From Photobacterium angustum (GTDB lineage Bacteria > Pseudomonadota > Gammaproteobacteria > Enterobacterales > Vibrionaceae), in assembly GCF_003026365.1 (NCBI RefSeq), contig NZ_PYOM01000014.1:1-64000 (forward strand): 64,000 bases of DNA, written 5' to 3'. The notes under the pieces were generated by a model, which had not been told where the DNA came from, ran no database searches, and saw only the letters and a list, made by a program, of their open reading frames with translations. A program made the position numbers and the translations under genes. Below are positions 51,877-63,369 of the stretch, piece after piece (the stretch's first letter is position 1; every line of letters starts with the position of its first letter).

Positions 51877-53133
51877 TTAAAATTCTTTTTTTAACCAACC
51901 ACTAATTCGTGAAAATAAACCAGTAACTGAACGTTTCGGTTCTAGCTCATTTTCATCAAATGATTGACTGTCCTTTCCGTAATGCAGTAATCCTACTGCA
52001 GTTGCATAAGTTGGGGCCTGAACATAGTCAGTTAAACCACTTAACTCTAAAGGTTGACCAATACGCACTTGGTGACGGAACACCCGTTCTGCACATTCAG
52101 TCAAACCTTCCATTTGTGCAGCGCCCCCGGTTAGGACGATGCCCGCGGCTAAGTGGTGTTTAACACCCGCTTCACGCAACTGTTCTTGTACTGTTAACAG
52201 CTTTTGATTAACCAGCCCCAGCAATTCGCTGTAACGAGGCTCTATCACTTCTGCTAGTGTCTGGCTTTGTAAGCTACGAGATGGTCGACCTCCAACACTT
52301 GGGACATCAACCTTAGCATCTTTACTCACCAATTCACTCAGCGCACAGCCGTATTTCACTTTAATATCTTCAGCGTCACCCGGCGGTGTACCAAATGCAT
52401 AAGCAATATCACTGGTTACTACATTACCCGCGTACGGAATGACTTCCGCATGACGTAATGCACCACCAGACCAAATAGCAAGATCCATCGTACCGCCGCC
52501 AATATCGACAACACATACGCCGAGCTCTCGCTCATCCGGTGTCAGTACAGCATAGCTTGATGCTAATCCTGAGAAAATCAGATGATCAACTTTCAAGTCA
52601 CAACGCTCTACTGCTTTCACGATGTTTTTCGCCATGTCATTGTGACAGGTGATCAAATGAACACTGGCTTCCATACGAACTCCTGATAGACCAACAGGGT
52701 TTTTAATCCCCTCCTGATAATCAATAGCAAATTCCTGAGGAATTACATGTAAAGTTCGTTGTTCATCGCTTAATTTTACTGACTTCGCCGTATGAATAAC
52801 ATTATCGACGTCGTCTTGTGTTACTTCTTTTTCAGAAATTGGCACCATGCCTTTTTCTGTTTGGCAACTAATATGTTTACCAGATAACGACAAGTACACG
52901 GAACTGATTTGGCATTCAGCCATTAATTCAGCTTTATCAACGGCTCGTTGCACTGACTTAACAACAGATTCAAGGTCATTGACCCCGCCTTTATCCATTC
53001 CGCGTGACGGACTGCTTCCCATACCGATAACATTCACAGTGTTATCGGGCAGCACTTCCCCAACCAAAGCCGTAACTTCGGATGTGCCGATATCAAGACC
53101 AACAATAAGTTTTTGATCTGCAGCCTTAGTCAT
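51877..53133 (-). CDS. ftsA: cell division protein FtsA
   Basis: Actin-like ATPase that tethers FtsZ to the membrane. It has 418 residues. It shows the N-terminal IVGLDIGTSEV phosphate loop, VCVVDIGGGTMDLAI (second phosphate loop) and GIVLTGGAAQMEG (adenosine motif). An amphipathic C-terminal helix GLFSRISGWLKKEF serves as the membrane anchor. I chose the ATG at 53133 over the GTG two codons upstream because AGAG spacing fits the ATG. Confidence 0.97.
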   Translation of the reverse strand: MTKAADQKLIVGLDIGTSEVTALVGEVLPDNTVNVIGMGSSPSRGMDKGGVNDLESVVKSVQRAVDKAELMAECQISSVYLSLSGKHISCQTEKGMVPISEKEVTQDDVDNVIHTAKSVKLSDEQRTLHVIPQEFAIDYQEGIKNPVGLSGVRMEASVHLITCHNDMAKNIVKAVERCDLKVDHLIFSGLASSYAVLTPDERELGVCVVDIGGGTMDLAIWSGGALRHAEVIPYAGNVVTSDIAYAFGTPPGDAEDIKVKYGCALSELVSKDAKVDVPSVGGRPSRSLQSQTLAEVIEPRYSELLGLVNQKLLTVQEQLREAGVKHHLAAGIVLTGGAAQMEGLTECAERVFRHQVRIGQPLELSGLTDYVQAPTYATAVGLLHYGKDSQSFDENELEPKRSVTGLFSRISGWLKKEF

Positions 53134-53145
53134 TAACACACGCTC

Positions 53146-53931
53146 TTATTTGGTATCCGACACATGAGCATCATGTTCCGGTATTGTTTTCCAACCCACA
53201 GCTGCGCCAGTATCATAACGCAAATCCACATATTCTATCGGTTTATTCAGCTTTACTAATTCTGGATAAATTTCGATAAAACGCTTAAGACGCTCCATTC
53301 GAGCCTCTCGGCCCAAGTCAAGCATAATCCCATTGGCTAATAAGATTCGCCAAGCTCGACGTTCATTCAATGATAACGACGCGATACTTAAGCCAGCGTT
53401 CTTCAGTAAGGGACGCATTTCTCGCAACGCTGCTAATACTTCTTCACTGCTGGCCTCGGGGCCAGAGAGATTAGTAAGGTTTAAATCTGCAACTTGCTCA
53501 GCAGGCGCTTTAAAGACTTGGCCTTCTTTATTAACCAAATATTTATGATCCCATTGCGCTACTGGTTGGTTTTCTACAATGAAAACTTTGATCGTATCAG
53601 GCCATTGTTTTCGTACTGCAGCATGAGCAACCCACGGCAGTGCCTCTACATGAGCCTGAATAGTATTAACATCTTGGGTCATAAAGGTACCAAGATGATC
53701 AATTGTTAATATCGTCTGGCGTACATTGTCTTTGGTTAGATAATGCAATTGTCCTTGAATCACTAATTGTGACAAGGGTAGACGGTTAGTATCTGTCATC
53801 CAGCTTTTTGTTGCACTGAATAACCAAACCGTAAAACCAATGACAAAGAGGAAAAACGCCAATCCACCCCAGCGTGACCACTTTTTTGGCGATGGATGCA
53901 TATACTCTTGCTCTACGACTTCTTCAGTCAT
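53146..53931 (-). CDS. ftsQ: cell division protein FtsQ
   Basis: Bitopic divisome protein that recruits FtsB/FtsL. The 261-residue protein has a short cytoplasmic part, a membrane segment (about 22-43), a POTRA domain (LVIQGQLHYLTKDNVR onward, about 58-125) and a beta domain. It is 12 nt upstream of ftsA. Unlike in E. coli there is no ddlB before it. Confidence 0.95.
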   Translation of the reverse strand: MTEEVVEQEYMHPSPKKWSRWGGLAFFLFVIGFTVWLFSATKSWMTDTNRLPLSQLVIQGQLHYLTKDNVRQTILTIDHLGTFMTQDVNTIQAHVEALPWVAHAAVRKQWPDTIKVFIVENQPVAQWDHKYLVNKEGQVFKAPAEQVADLNLTNLSGPEASSEEVLAALREMRPLLKNAGLSIASLSLNERRAWRILLANGIMLDLGREARMERLKRFIEIYPELVKLNKPIEYVDLRYDTGAAVGWKTIPEHDAHVSDTK

Positions 53932-54129
53932 TGTTTACTCTTCGCTTTACTCATTCAGCTTAACCTTACCATATAGGTATAAATTAGCCGTCAGCTATCT
54001 CAGATGTAATAAGCAAAGTCAAACGATTATACCGAGCAACTCGACCTACTCCAACACTCATGAGGCGTTTTATGTGCACAACCTGAGAATAATTTTCTAT
54101 ATATCCATCAAAATATCGAGAAAAACAAA

Positions 54130-54170
54130 ATAACTGGCTATTGTGTACACAATCCATAGCCAGCTATTAT
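54130..54170 (-). terminator. terminator after murC
   Basis: CTGGCTAT / ATAGCCAG (54134-54141 / 54156-54163) encloses an inner palindrome TTGTGTACACAA, and the minus strand continues into TTATTTTGTTTTT. It lies 41 nt after the murC stop and divides the dcw cluster into two transcription units. Confidence 0.6.
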
Positions 54171-54204
54171 CATTTTCGACGTATATATGTTGTCATATAC
54201 TAAT

Positions 54205-55668
54205 TTATACGTCTTTTTTCATTATCTCGATATTCAACTTCATTTCTGCTAGCTGACGCGCTATTTTGCCGACATCACCTGCACCTTGTGTCAAAACTAA
54301 ATCATCATTTTGAATAATATTTGCAAGAATAGCTGGCAACTCTTCTGCTTCAGGTACAAAAATAGGATCAATTCTGCCACGAGATCGAATAGTACGACAT
54401 AACGCTCGACCATCAGCCCCTGCAATAGGTGCTTCACCAGCAGAATAAACATCAAGCATCACTAATACATCAACTTGATCAAGCACATTAGCAAAATCAT
54501 CATAGAGATCGCGAGTACGACTATAACGGTGGGGCTGGAAGATCATCACTAAGCGTTTATCTGCCCAACCTGCACGCGCAGCTTGAATCGTTACATCAAC
54601 TTCGCTTGGGTGATGGCCATAATCATCCACCAGCATTACATTACCATTGCCCGTTTCAAATTCACCTAAATGATCAAAACGTCGACCTGTACCTTCAAAC
54701 TCAATTAACGCGCGCATGATCGCGTCATCATCAACGCCTTCTTCTGTAGCTACAGCAATCGCTGCAGTTGCATTTAAAGCATTATGCTTACCTGGAATAT
54801 TCAAGGTAATATTAAGCGCTGGTTTATCTTTACGTAATACAGTGAAATGACCTTGCTGTCCCGTCTGCGTATAATTAGTGATGCGAACATCAGCGTCTTC
54901 TGCAAAGCCATAAGTTAGCATTGGACGACCAACACGCGGCAGTAATTCACGTACCACAGGATCATCAATACACATTACCGCCAACCCGTAAAATGGTAGG
55001 TTATGCAGGAAATCAATGAAGGTTTGCTTTAAAACTTCAAAATCGCCGCCGTAAGTGTCCATATGATCAGCTTCAATGTTAGTGACCACACACACCATAG
55101 GTTGAAGATGTAAGAAAGAGGCATCACTTTCATCAGCTTCTGCGATTAAATAACGGCTACAGCCTAAACGTGCGTTTGTCCCTGCACTTTTTACTAATCC
55201 ACCATTAACGAACGTTGGATCTAAGCCAGCTTCAGAATAAATCTGTGTCGTTAATGCTGTCGTTGTTGTTTTACCGTGCGTACCAGCAATGGCAATACCA
55301 TGACGATAGCGCATTAATTCCGCTAACATTTCAGCACGGCGTACAACAGGAATACGCAATTCAGTCGCCGCCATCAGCTCAGGGTTTTCTTTGCTAATTG
55401 CCGTAGAAGCAACAACAACGCTAGCACCTTGAATATTTTCAGCTGAGTGACCAAAAAAGATCTCTGCACCTTTCGCTGTCAAACGGTTTGTTACAGCATT
55501 AGGCGCAATGTCAGAACCACTAATACGGTAGCCTTCATTTACAAGTACTTCAGCAATACCGCTCATACCTGCACCGCCAATGCCAACAAAGTGAATTCGC
55601 TCAACACGGCGCATCTCTGGCACCATTGTACGAATTTTTGCTAATTGCTGGTTATCCAGTTTACTCAT
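54205..55668 (-). CDS. murC: UDP-N-acetylmuramate--L-alanine ligase
   Basis: Adds L-Ala to UDP-MurNAc in the cytoplasm. It is a 487-residue Mur ligase. The N-terminal UDP-binding [12 protein letters not shown] is at about 24-35, and the ATP-binding GTHGKTTTT near 122-130. The lysine-carbamylation and ligand motif EADESD lies near 175, with HPSEVD in the C-terminal part. The ATG at 55668 has GGGAAC upstream; a GTG one codon before is possible. Confidence 0.97.
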   Translation of the reverse strand: MSKLDNQQLAKIRTMVPEMRRVERIHFVGIGGAGMSGIAEVLVNEGYRISGSDIAPNAVTNRLTAKGAEIFFGHSAENIQGASVVVASTAISKENPELMAATELRIPVVRRAEMLAELMRYRHGIAIAGTHGKTTTTALTTQIYSEAGLDPTFVNGGLVKSAGTNARLGCSRYLIAEADESDASFLHLQPMVCVVTNIEADHMDTYGGDFEVLKQTFIDFLHNLPFYGLAVMCIDDPVVRELLPRVGRPMLTYGFAEDADVRITNYTQTGQQGHFTVLRKDKPALNITLNIPGKHNALNATAAIAVATEEGVDDDAIMRALIEFEGTGRRFDHLGEFETGNGNVMLVDDYGHHPSEVDVTIQAARAGWADKRLVMIFQPHRYSRTRDLYDDFANVLDQVDVLVMLDVYSAGEAPIAGADGRALCRTIRSRGRIDPIFVPEAEELPAILANIIQNDDLVLTQGAGDVGKIARQLAEMKLNIEIMKKDV

Positions 55669-55683
55669 CACTTTGTTCCCGTA

Positions 55684-56748
55684 TTAATTTTTTACTAGTG
55701 ATTTAATCACGTTAGCTACTCGTTCATCGGCATCAATAATAGCAGCCTCTCGTGCTGCACACGCCATTTTTTCAAGCGTATGACGATCTAATTGTTCGAT
55801 CTCTTGTGCTAAACCTGACACCGTTAAATCCATTTGCTCAATCATTTTTGCTGCGCCACATTGCACCAAGTGATCAGCATTGAGTGCCTGTTGACGATCT
55901 TTGTGCATAAATGGAATAAAAATGGCACCAACACCCGCAGCAGACAATTCAGAAACCGTTAGCGCCCCAGAGCGACAAACTACTAAATCAGCCCAACTAT
56001 AAGCTGCAGCAACATCATCAATAAACTCGGTAACTCTGTGAGGTGTGGTGGTTTGTTCGTTATAAGCTTGTTCAGTTGATTGCTGACTACCTTTACCGGC
56101 TTGGTGCCAAATAGTAACGCTATCGCCTAGCACCTTTGCTACTTCAGGCATAGTTTGATTCAAAATGCGTGCACCTTGACTGCCACCCATCACTAAAATA
56201 CGAATCGGCCCTGTACGCTCAGCAAATCGTTCAGCTGGAGCGGGTAAAACTGTCACATCATGGCGCACAGGATTACCTACTACTTCTTTATTAGCAAATG
56301 CACCAGGAAATGCCTGTAGCACTTTCGCGGCAATTTTAGACAACCACTGATTTGTTAAACCAGCCACGGCATTTTGCTCATGCAATACGACAGGAACACC
56401 CGATAACCAAGCTGCAACACCGCCAGGACCACTAACATAACCGCCCATGCCAAGTACAACATCAGGCTGCCATGCTTTAATATATTTACGGGCTTGTAAA
56501 ATAGCCCCCACAATCTTAAATGGTGCGGTAAGTAAACGCAGTACACCTTGACCACGTAAACCTTTTACTTTAATGAAGTCGATTTCAATACCATGCTTAG
56601 GTACTAAATCTGCTTCCATACGATCTGCGGTACCTAACCAGCGGATTTCCCATCCTTGTTGTTGCAATTTTTGCGCAACTGCAAGACCTGGGAAAACATG
56701 ACCACCAGTACCACCCGCCATTACTAATAAACGTTTATTCTTTTTCAT
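55684..56748 (-). CDS. murG: UDP-GlcNAc:lipid I GlcNAc transferase MurG
   Basis: Peripheral membrane GT28 enzyme that makes lipid II. It has 354 residues from the ATG at 56748. The N-terminal [13 protein letters not shown] and GGYVSGPGG loops and the C-terminal [12 protein letters not shown] and [10 protein letters not shown] motifs are present. This start overlaps the ftsW end by 14 nt; a start six codons upstream (56766) is also possible but lacks a Shine-Dalgarno sequence. Confidence 0.96.
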   Translation of the reverse strand: MKKNKRLLVMAGGTGGHVFPGLAVAQKLQQQGWEIRWLGTADRMEADLVPKHGIEIDFIKVKGLRGQGVLRLLTAPFKIVGAILQARKYIKAWQPDVVLGMGGYVSGPGGVAAWLSGVPVVLHEQNAVAGLTNQWLSKIAAKVLQAFPGAFANKEVVGNPVRHDVTVLPAPAERFAERTGPIRILVMGGSQGARILNQTMPEVAKVLGDSVTIWHQAGKGSQQSTEQAYNEQTTTPHRVTEFIDDVAAAYSWADLVVCRSGALTVSELSAAGVGAIFIPFMHKDRQQALNADHLVQCGAAKMIEQMDLTVSGLAQEIEQLDRHTLEKMACAAREAAIIDADERVANVIKSLVKN

Positions 56749-58045
56749 GAGCGTCTTTTTTATCATTATTTAATTGAGTAGGCTCACTAAGTAAAGCCTC
56801 AGGATCGGTAGCAACTTGCTGTACCGCTCCGTCCAGATTATCAAGCGCTTCATCATCAACTTCAGCCGGCTCTGCTGACTCAAACTTCTCCGCGACGCGC
56901 TGCTCAAAATCAATACGAATAAGAATGGCAACCGCTGCTGCCATAATAAATAAACTAGAACCACCGTAACTGATAAGTGGTAACGTTAGACCTTTGGTTG
57001 GAACAATACCTGCTGCTGCACCAACATTTACGAGGGTTTGGAATGCAAACCAAAAGCCGAAACCAAATGCCAGAAATCCACCAAACAACAAACCACTTTC
57101 AAGACATTTACGACCAATCACTAAGGCCTTGTAAACCAGAGCAAACAGTAAACACAGTACAACAATAACGCCAGCTAAACCTAACTCCTCAGCCAATACC
57201 GCAAATACAAAGTCTGTGTGTGCTTCAGGAAGATAAGCCAACTTTTGTATTGAGTTACCTAGGCCTTGTCCGAACCATTCACCACGACCAAATGCCATTA
57301 ATGACTGAGTAAGCTGATAACCACTACCGTAAGGATCTTGCCATGGGTTAAGAAATGACGTCACGCGGCGCATACGATAGGGTTCTAAAACGATCAAAAA
57401 GGCTATACCTACAAGAGCGGTACCTAGCATCATTAAAAATTGCCAGAGTTTTGCACCAGCAATAAATAGCATACCGATAGTGGTAACGAACATTACTACC
57501 GATGAACCTAAATCGGGCTGCATCAGTAATAGCACACAAAGAATCCCCAATACAGCTAGCGGTTTTAAGAAGCCAATGAAGCTACCGCGCACTTGGTTAT
57601 ATTGTCTGACGAGGTAACCTGCGAGAAATATAAATAAAGAAAGCTTGGCAACTTCGGCTGGCTGAAGGTTAAAGATGCCCAATGGGATCCAACGCGCAGC
57701 ACCATTTACTGAACGACCAATTATTAACACAACTGTAAGTAAAATTATGGATACCAACAGCATAGGGAAACTATATTGCTTCCATTTAGCTAATGGTATT
57801 TGCAATACAATGGCAGCAATAAAAATTGCACCACAAAGAAAGAACGCATGACGATAGGCAAAATAAAATGGAATGCCTGTAAGGCGTGTCGCGACAGGAA
57901 CAGAAGCCGATGTCACCATAACCAGACCTGTGATCATCAATGCAATAGCAATCCAAACCAATTGGCGGTCATATAAACAGGGCTTACTTGGTTTAATAAA
58001 CCAGCCCCCCACAGCGGCAAATCCATTACGGATCATACTAAACAT
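56735..58045 (-). CDS. ftsW: peptidoglycan glycosyltransferase FtsW
   Basis: SEDS-family lipid II polymerase of the divisome. It has 436 residues with about ten membrane segments. The conserved [10 protein letters not shown] region and the catalytic-loop Asp in [12 protein letters not shown] (about 290) are visible, with [14 protein letters not shown] near 350. A cytoplasmic acidic tail of about 50 residues follows the last helix. The start overlaps the murD stop by one base (TGATG). Confidence 0.97.
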   Translation of the reverse strand: MFSMIRNGFAAVGGWFIKPSKPCLYDRQLVWIAIALMITGLVMVTSASVPVATRLTGIPFYFAYRHAFFLCGAIFIAAIVLQIPLAKWKQYSFPMLLVSIILLTVVLIIGRSVNGAARWIPLGIFNLQPAEVAKLSLFIFLAGYLVRQYNQVRGSFIGFLKPLAVLGILCVLLLMQPDLGSSVVMFVTTIGMLFIAGAKLWQFLMMLGTALVGIAFLIVLEPYRMRRVTSFLNPWQDPYGSGYQLTQSLMAFGRGEWFGQGLGNSIQKLAYLPEAHTDFVFAVLAEELGLAGVIVVLCLLFALVYKALVIGRKCLESGLLFGGFLAFGFGFWFAFQTLVNVGAAAGIVPTKGLTLPLISYGGSSLFIMAAAVAILIRIDFEQRVAEKFESAEPAEVDDEALDNLDGAVQQVATDPEALLSEPTQLNNDKKDAHEKE

Positions 58046-59385
58046 CAAATATTTCCTGAAACCGAATCTTGTAACTGAATCGCTTGTTCAACAAAAGCAT
58101 CGCCACGTGCCATGAAGTTGGCAAATTGATCCCAACTAGCACAAGCAGGCGATAATAAAACCATATCTCCAGATTGAACCGTACGGCTAATACAGACCAT
58201 AGCATCACTCATGGTTTCAACACTGATGGCGTTATCAACAACGTCGTTAAATAAGTGTCGATCTCGACCAAAACTATACAACTGAACATTTAAGTCAGCT
58301 AAAACAGGTTTTAGTTCACTGAACTCGGCACCTTTGCTATCCCCCCCCATCAGTAGGTGCAATTTACCTTCAAGTTGTAAACCATTCAGCGCTGCTAACG
58401 TGCTTGCAAGGTTCGTGGCTTTTGAATCATTAACCCATCGAACGCCATGACGATTAACCGCAAGCTGGCAACGATGCGCAAGGCCGGTATAACGTTGCAT
58501 TGCGCGACATGCCGCATCACGCGGAATCTCTGCCGCATCAGCAAGTGCAAGTGCAGCTAAACAGTTGGCAACATTGTGGCGGCCAACTAAAGCAATATCA
58601 GCCACAGCCATTACAGCTTCACCGTTCACCGCTAGCCACTCTTTGCCATTCACTAAAACAATGCCATAGTCTTGATCATCAAAACCAAAGCTTGTCATTG
58701 CACCACTAAATTGAGTCGGTTTTGTTGCTAAATCATCACGATTGAAAACAGCCTGCTTTGCGTGATCAAAAATACGCATTTTTGCTTGGCTGTATTGTGC
58801 TAAACCGCCAGGGTAGCGATCCATGTGATCTTCGGAAAGGTTCAAGTAAACAGCTGCAGTTAGCTCAAGAGAAGTCGTCGTTTCTAACTGGAAGCTCGAA
58901 AGCTCTAATACATAAAGTGCATGTTGCTGCGCCAGCATATCAAGGGCAGCAAAGCCAATATTACCTCCAACGCCAACATTAATACCCGCCTCTTTTGCCA
59001 TTTCACCGACTAAGCTCGTTACGGTACTCTTACCATTTGAGCCAGTAATTGCCACTACAGGTTTATTCACTTCACGAGCAAACAGCTCAATGTCACCAAC
59101 AATTTCAACGCCAGCTTCAGCAGCTAGCACAAGCTCTGGCGTTGCTAGTGCGATACCAGGGCTTGCAACGATCAAGTCAGCAGACAATAACCATTCGGTA
59201 TTCCATTGACCGCTACATAGCTCAACAGAATCTGGCAATTGATCTTGGCCGGGTGGATTGTCACGCGTATCAATCACTTTAATGGTCAGTGATTGTGGTA
59301 GACGCATTAAATGATTTACAACAGATAGCCCTGTCATACCTAGACCGATAACAACGATCTTATTCACACCAGCCAAGCCTTTCAT
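58045..59385 (-). CDS. murD: UDP-MurNAc-L-Ala--D-glutamate ligase
   Basis: Adds D-Glu to UDP-MurNAc-L-Ala. The 446-residue Mur ligase has [10 protein letters not shown] at the N-terminus, ATP-binding ITGSNGKST (about 112-120), the ELSSFQLE metal/lysine region and VNDSKATN near 318. AAGGT precedes the ATG. It is 2 nt downstream of mraY. Confidence 0.97.
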   Translation of the reverse strand: MKGLAGVNKIVVIGLGMTGLSVVNHLMRLPQSLTIKVIDTRDNPPGQDQLPDSVELCSGQWNTEWLLSADLIVASPGIALATPELVLAAEAGVEIVGDIELFAREVNKPVVAITGSNGKSTVTSLVGEMAKEAGINVGVGGNIGFAALDMLAQQHALYVLELSSFQLETTTSLELTAAVYLNLSEDHMDRYPGGLAQYSQAKMRIFDHAKQAVFNRDDLATKPTQFSGAMTSFGFDDQDYGIVLVNGKEWLAVNGEAVMAVADIALVGRHNVANCLAALALADAAEIPRDAACRAMQRYTGLAHRCQLAVNRHGVRWVNDSKATNLASTLAALNGLQLEGKLHLLMGGDSKGAEFSELKPVLADLNVQLYSFGRDRHLFNDVVDNAISVETMSDAMVCISRTVQSGDMVLLSPACASWDQFANFMARGDAFVEQAIQLQDSVSGNI

Positions 59386-59387
59386 TT

Positions 59388-60470
59388 TTAACGAACCTTA
59401 AGCGTTGCTAACGCAATCAATACCAACATCAATGTAATAATCCAAAAGCGCACAATAACACGTGGCTCTGGCCAGCCTTTTAACTCGTAGTGGTGATGGA
59501 TAGGCGCCATACGGAAGATACGTTGGCCGCGTAGTTTGTATGATCCTACTTGTAGAATTACCGATACGGTTTCCATTACAAACACACCACCCATGATCAC
59601 AAGTAGTAGCTCTTGGCGAACAAGCACAGCAATAGTACCCAGTGCGCCACCCAATGCTAATGAGCCCACATCGCCCATAAAGACTTGGGCTGGATAAGTG
59701 TTAAACCATAAGAAACCAAGACCTGCCCCGACAATTGCGGTACACAGAATCACGAGCTCGCCAGCATTTTTAATGTAAGGAATATGAAGATATTCGGCGT
59801 AGTTAAAGTTACCTGTTGCCCATGCAATAAAAGCAAGGCCAGCCGATACCATTACGGTCGGCATAATCGCCAAGCCGTCAAGACCATCAGTTAAGTTAAC
59901 TGCGTTACTGGTACCGACAATCACAAAGTAAGTCATGACGATGTAGAACAACCCTAGTTGTGGCATAACATCTTTAAAGAAAGGCACCACAAGCTGAGTC
60001 GCAGCAGTATCTTTACCGTATGCGTATAGTGCAAATGCAACAACAAGTGCAATCGCTGATTGCCAGAAGTACTTCCAGCGCGCAATCAAACCGTCCGTAT
60101 TTTTACGGACAACTTTACGGTAATCATCAACAAAACCGACTGCACCATAACCCAACATGACCACTAAAACGGCCCAGACATAAGGATTGGATAAGTCACA
60201 CCACAATAATACCGTAAATGTGATCGCAGCCAGGATCATGATACCGCCCATCGTTGGGGTACCACGCTTGCTAAAGTGTGATTCAGGACCTTCGTTACGT
60301 ACGACTTGACCAATTTGCAACATTTGCAAACGGGCAATCATACGAGGCCCCATCCATAACGAAAACAGCAAGGCTGTCAGAATACTCATGATCGCTCGGA
60401 ATGTTAGGTATTCGAACAATCTGAAAAAAGGGAGTGTTGACTGAAATTGTTCAGCTAACCAGTAAATCAT
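59388..60470 (-). CDS. mraY: phospho-MurNAc-pentapeptide transferase MraY
   Basis: Integral membrane enzyme that makes lipid I from undecaprenyl phosphate. The 360-residue protein has ten membrane segments. Signature sequences are FVDDYRKV (catalytic Asp pair, about 114-121), [13 protein letters not shown] (about 190-202) and the [13 protein letters not shown] histidine motif near 320. The start overlaps the murF stop by one base. Confidence 0.98.
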   Translation of the reverse strand: MIYWLAEQFQSTLPFFRLFEYLTFRAIMSILTALLFSLWMGPRMIARLQMLQIGQVVRNEGPESHFSKRGTPTMGGIMILAAITFTVLLWCDLSNPYVWAVLVVMLGYGAVGFVDDYRKVVRKNTDGLIARWKYFWQSAIALVVAFALYAYGKDTAATQLVVPFFKDVMPQLGLFYIVMTYFVIVGTSNAVNLTDGLDGLAIMPTVMVSAGLAFIAWATGNFNYAEYLHIPYIKNAGELVILCTAIVGAGLGFLWFNTYPAQVFMGDVGSLALGGALGTIAVLVRQELLLVIMGGVFVMETVSVILQVGSYKLRGQRIFRMAPIHHHYELKGWPEPRVIVRFWIITLMLVLIALATLKVR

Positions 60471-61852
60471 TATTTATCTTCCTGCAAGGCTGCAATTACG
60501 TCTTCCATCTTTGAACTTCTTGCGCCTTTTACTAGCACAGTGACAGCCTCAGCATCAGGTTGACGAGAATATTGTTGTAATTGTTTTTTCAGTGACATGA
60601 TTAGCGCACCTTTATCACTGAAATGTTGTCCTTGATTGCACTCACTAACCACAGCGCTGGAGTGACCAAACGTCATCACACAATCAAGCTGTTTTTCTAG
60701 AGCATATTCGCCCACTTCTCGGTGTAAATTATCACTTTCTTCACCCAGTTCAGCCATATCGCCAAAAATGAAGTAGCGCTTACCTTCAAAGCTTGCTAAC
60801 ACATCAATCGCTGCTTTTACCGCAGCAACACTGGCGTTGTAGGTATCATCAATCAGACGTAACCCTGCATAAGGCTCTGTAATATCAAGACGACCTTTGA
60901 CATTCGCCATGGTTTCTAGCCCAGCTTTAACATCTGCTAATGTCGCCCCTAATGAGACGGTTAACGCAGCAGCAGCTAATGCATTTGACACATTATGCAT
61001 TCCCGCAAGTGCTAAATTAATGTCGATCTTGCCGATTGGGGTGCACATTGTAAAACAGGCTAACCCTTGAGTGGTAATCTTTATCTTCTCAGCAAAATAA
61101 TCCGCTTGATGCGAATCGGTCGAGAATGTTAATACTTGATGCTCTGCTAATAATGGCTGCCATAACGTTAAATCATTCGATTCAAGATTAATAATCGCAG
61201 TACCGTTTTGTACCAATCCTTCGAAGATTTCACCTTTTGCTTTTGCTACACCTTGTAGCGAGCCGAAACCTTCTAAATGTGCAGCCGCAATATTATTAAT
61301 CAATGCCACATTCGGCTTAACTAAATTCGTGGTATACGAAATTTCATTTTGATGATTAGCACCAAGTTCAATAACTGCATATTGATATTCAGGCGTTAAA
61401 CGCAATAACGTCAGTGGCGCACCAATGTCATTATTAAAATTACCGGCGGTTGCTAATACTTGACCTTTATTAGCCAAAATCGCAGCAGACATTTCTTTTA
61501 CGGTTGTTTTACCGCAACTCCCGGTTAATGCTACTGTCTGTAAACCGTACTTTTCTGTCATTTGTGCTTTAAGCCACGCCCCCATCATCCCTAAAGCAAT
61601 GCGTGTATCACTAACCACTAACTGTGGTAACTCAACAGGTAAGGGTTTACTTACCAACAGCGCTTTAGCACCGTTTTCTTTCGCTGTTTGACAAAAATCA
61701 TGAGCATCAAAACGCTCACCCTTTAACGCGATAAATAACGTTTCTGATGGGATATTACGTGTATCTGTAGATACTGCAGCAATTGAAACATCAGCGCCAA
61801 TTAACTCGGCATTTAATACCGATGCAAGCTGACTTAGTTGAACGTCAATCAT
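60470..61852 (-). CDS. murF: UDP-MurNAc-tripeptide--D-Ala-D-Ala ligase
   Basis: Adds the D-Ala-D-Ala dipeptide. The 460-residue Mur ligase has ATP-binding LTGSCGKTT (about 109-117), the [11 protein letters not shown] region and DDTYNAS near 328. The first four bases overlap the end of murE, indicating coupled translation. Its substrate dipeptide must be made by a Ddl encoded outside this window. Confidence 0.97.
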   Translation of the reverse strand: MIDVQLSQLASVLNAELIGADVSIAAVSTDTRNIPSETLFIALKGERFDAHDFCQTAKENGAKALLVSKPLPVELPQLVVSDTRIALGMMGAWLKAQMTEKYGLQTVALTGSCGKTTVKEMSAAILANKGQVLATAGNFNNDIGAPLTLLRLTPEYQYAVIELGANHQNEISYTTNLVKPNVALINNIAAAHLEGFGSLQGVAKAKGEIFEGLVQNGTAIINLESNDLTLWQPLLAEHQVLTFSTDSHQADYFAEKIKITTQGLACFTMCTPIGKIDINLALAGMHNVSNALAAAALTVSLGATLADVKAGLETMANVKGRLDITEPYAGLRLIDDTYNASVAAVKAAIDVLASFEGKRYFIFGDMAELGEESDNLHREVGEYALEKQLDCVMTFGHSSAVVSECNQGQHFSDKGALIMSLKKQLQQYSRQPDAEAVTVLVKGARSSKMEDVIAALQEDK

Positions 61853-63366
61853 GCCAATTCCTTTAATAATGCAGCTACCGTTTCGCGGTCAGAATGGTGA
61901 ATAGTGCGATCAGCGAGAATTTGATAATCCTCATGCCCTTTACCTGCCACTAAGATAATATCTTGGTAAGAGGCGTGAGTAAGTGCATGACGACAAGCCG
62001 TTTCGCGATCATGAATAACGATTGCGAATTCTGGAGAAATAAGACCTGCAAGCATAGCGTCAACAATATCTTTAGGATCTTCACTGCGAGGATTATCGTC
62101 AGTCAGAATAATTTGATCTGCAAGGCGCTCGGCAACTTCAGCCATCATAGGGCGTTTACCGCTATCACGATCACCACCACAACCAAAAATACACCATAAC
62201 TTACCGTCACAATGCACACGCAGTGCTTGCAATGCTTTCTCTAACGCATCTGGCGTATGAGCATAGTCGACCACCATCATGGCTTTGTCAGTGTCTTGAA
62301 AAACTTCCATACGTCCAATTACTGCTTGTAATTTCGGTGCTTTTTCAAGTAAATCAGCCATTGGATGGTTAGTCGCGAGTAATGTTGCTAACGCTAGCAA
62401 CAAGTTAGTGGCATTAAATGATCCAACTAAAGGCGCGGTAAACTTACCTTGTCCCCAAGTCGAGTCAAATTCAATGGTGACACCTTGTGTGCTAAACCGA
62501 ACATCTGTCGCCCACAGCTTTAGTCCTGCATGATTGGCAACCGCTTGTGGATCAATAGCTACAGCCACCGCATTCGGTATATCTTTAAGCCATGATGCCC
62601 CGACAGCATCATCTGCATTGATGATCGCTATCCCACTTTGATGTTCAGTGAACAATGACTTTTTAGCGTCAGCATAATTTTGCATGTTGCCATGATAATC
62701 TAAGTGATCACGACTTAAATTGGTAAAGATGCTCGCTTTGAAATGAAGATCACGGATACGACCTTGAACCAACCCATGTGATGACACTTCCATCGCAGCA
62801 AAATCTGCACCTTGCTCTACCAGTTGAGCTAAGGTTTGTTGAATTTCAATCGCGCTACCTGTGGTATTTGCAGCAGGTTTTAAATCAACTAACAAACCAT
62901 TTCCGGTCGTCCCCATCACGCCAGCTTTGTAGCCAACAAGGTTCGCCCATTGTGCTAATAATTGACTGATGGTGGTTTTACCATTTGTTCCCGTAACGGC
63001 ATACAGTGCCAGCTTTTGATCGCTATGATCAAAGAAACGTCCAGCAATTGCGGAAAGCTTCTGATTAAGATCCTGAAGATAAATAATATACACACCACCT
63101 TTAAGTGCTATATCACCTTCATTAGCGATCCCATCAGCCTCAGCAATAATCGCACTTGCACCAGCCTTTATCGCCGTTTCAATAAATCGACGACCGTCAA
63201 CAGTATGTCCATTCACCGCTGTAAATAAACTTCCCTCGGTGACTTCTCTACTATCTAATGTTATCGCGTCAATCTGGCCTTCTGTAAGTTCAAGAGGCAA
63301 CTTATCAATTGCCAGCCATGGTGATAACAGCGCCCCTAATTTCATCACACTCTTCGACGATGCCAT
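61849..63366 (-). CDS. murE: UDP-MurNAc-L-Ala-D-Glu--meso-diaminopimelate ligase
   Basis: Adds the third stem-peptide residue. The 505-residue ligase has ATP-binding VTGTNGKTT near 121-129. The specificity motif DNPRSEDP (about 418) marks the meso-diaminopimelate enzymes, so the wall is of the usual Gram-negative type. AGGGAG precedes the ATG, which lies 3 nt after the ftsI stop. Confidence 0.97.
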   Translation of the reverse strand: MASSKSVMKLGALLSPWLAIDKLPLELTEGQIDAITLDSREVTEGSLFTAVNGHTVDGRRFIETAIKAGASAIIAEADGIANEGDIALKGGVYIIYLQDLNQKLSAIAGRFFDHSDQKLALYAVTGTNGKTTISQLLAQWANLVGYKAGVMGTTGNGLLVDLKPAANTTGSAIEIQQTLAQLVEQGADFAAMEVSSHGLVQGRIRDLHFKASIFTNLSRDHLDYHGNMQNYADAKKSLFTEHQSGIAIINADDAVGASWLKDIPNAVAVAIDPQAVANHAGLKLWATDVRFSTQGVTIEFDSTWGQGKFTAPLVGSFNATNLLLALATLLATNHPMADLLEKAPKLQAVIGRMEVFQDTDKAMMVVDYAHTPDALEKALQALRVHCDGKLWCIFGCGGDRDSGKRPMMAEVAERLADQIILTDDNPRSEDPKDIVDAMLAGLISPEFAIVIHDRETACRHALTHASYQDIILVAGKGHEDYQILADRTIHHSDRETVAALLKELA

Positions 63367-63369
63367 TAT

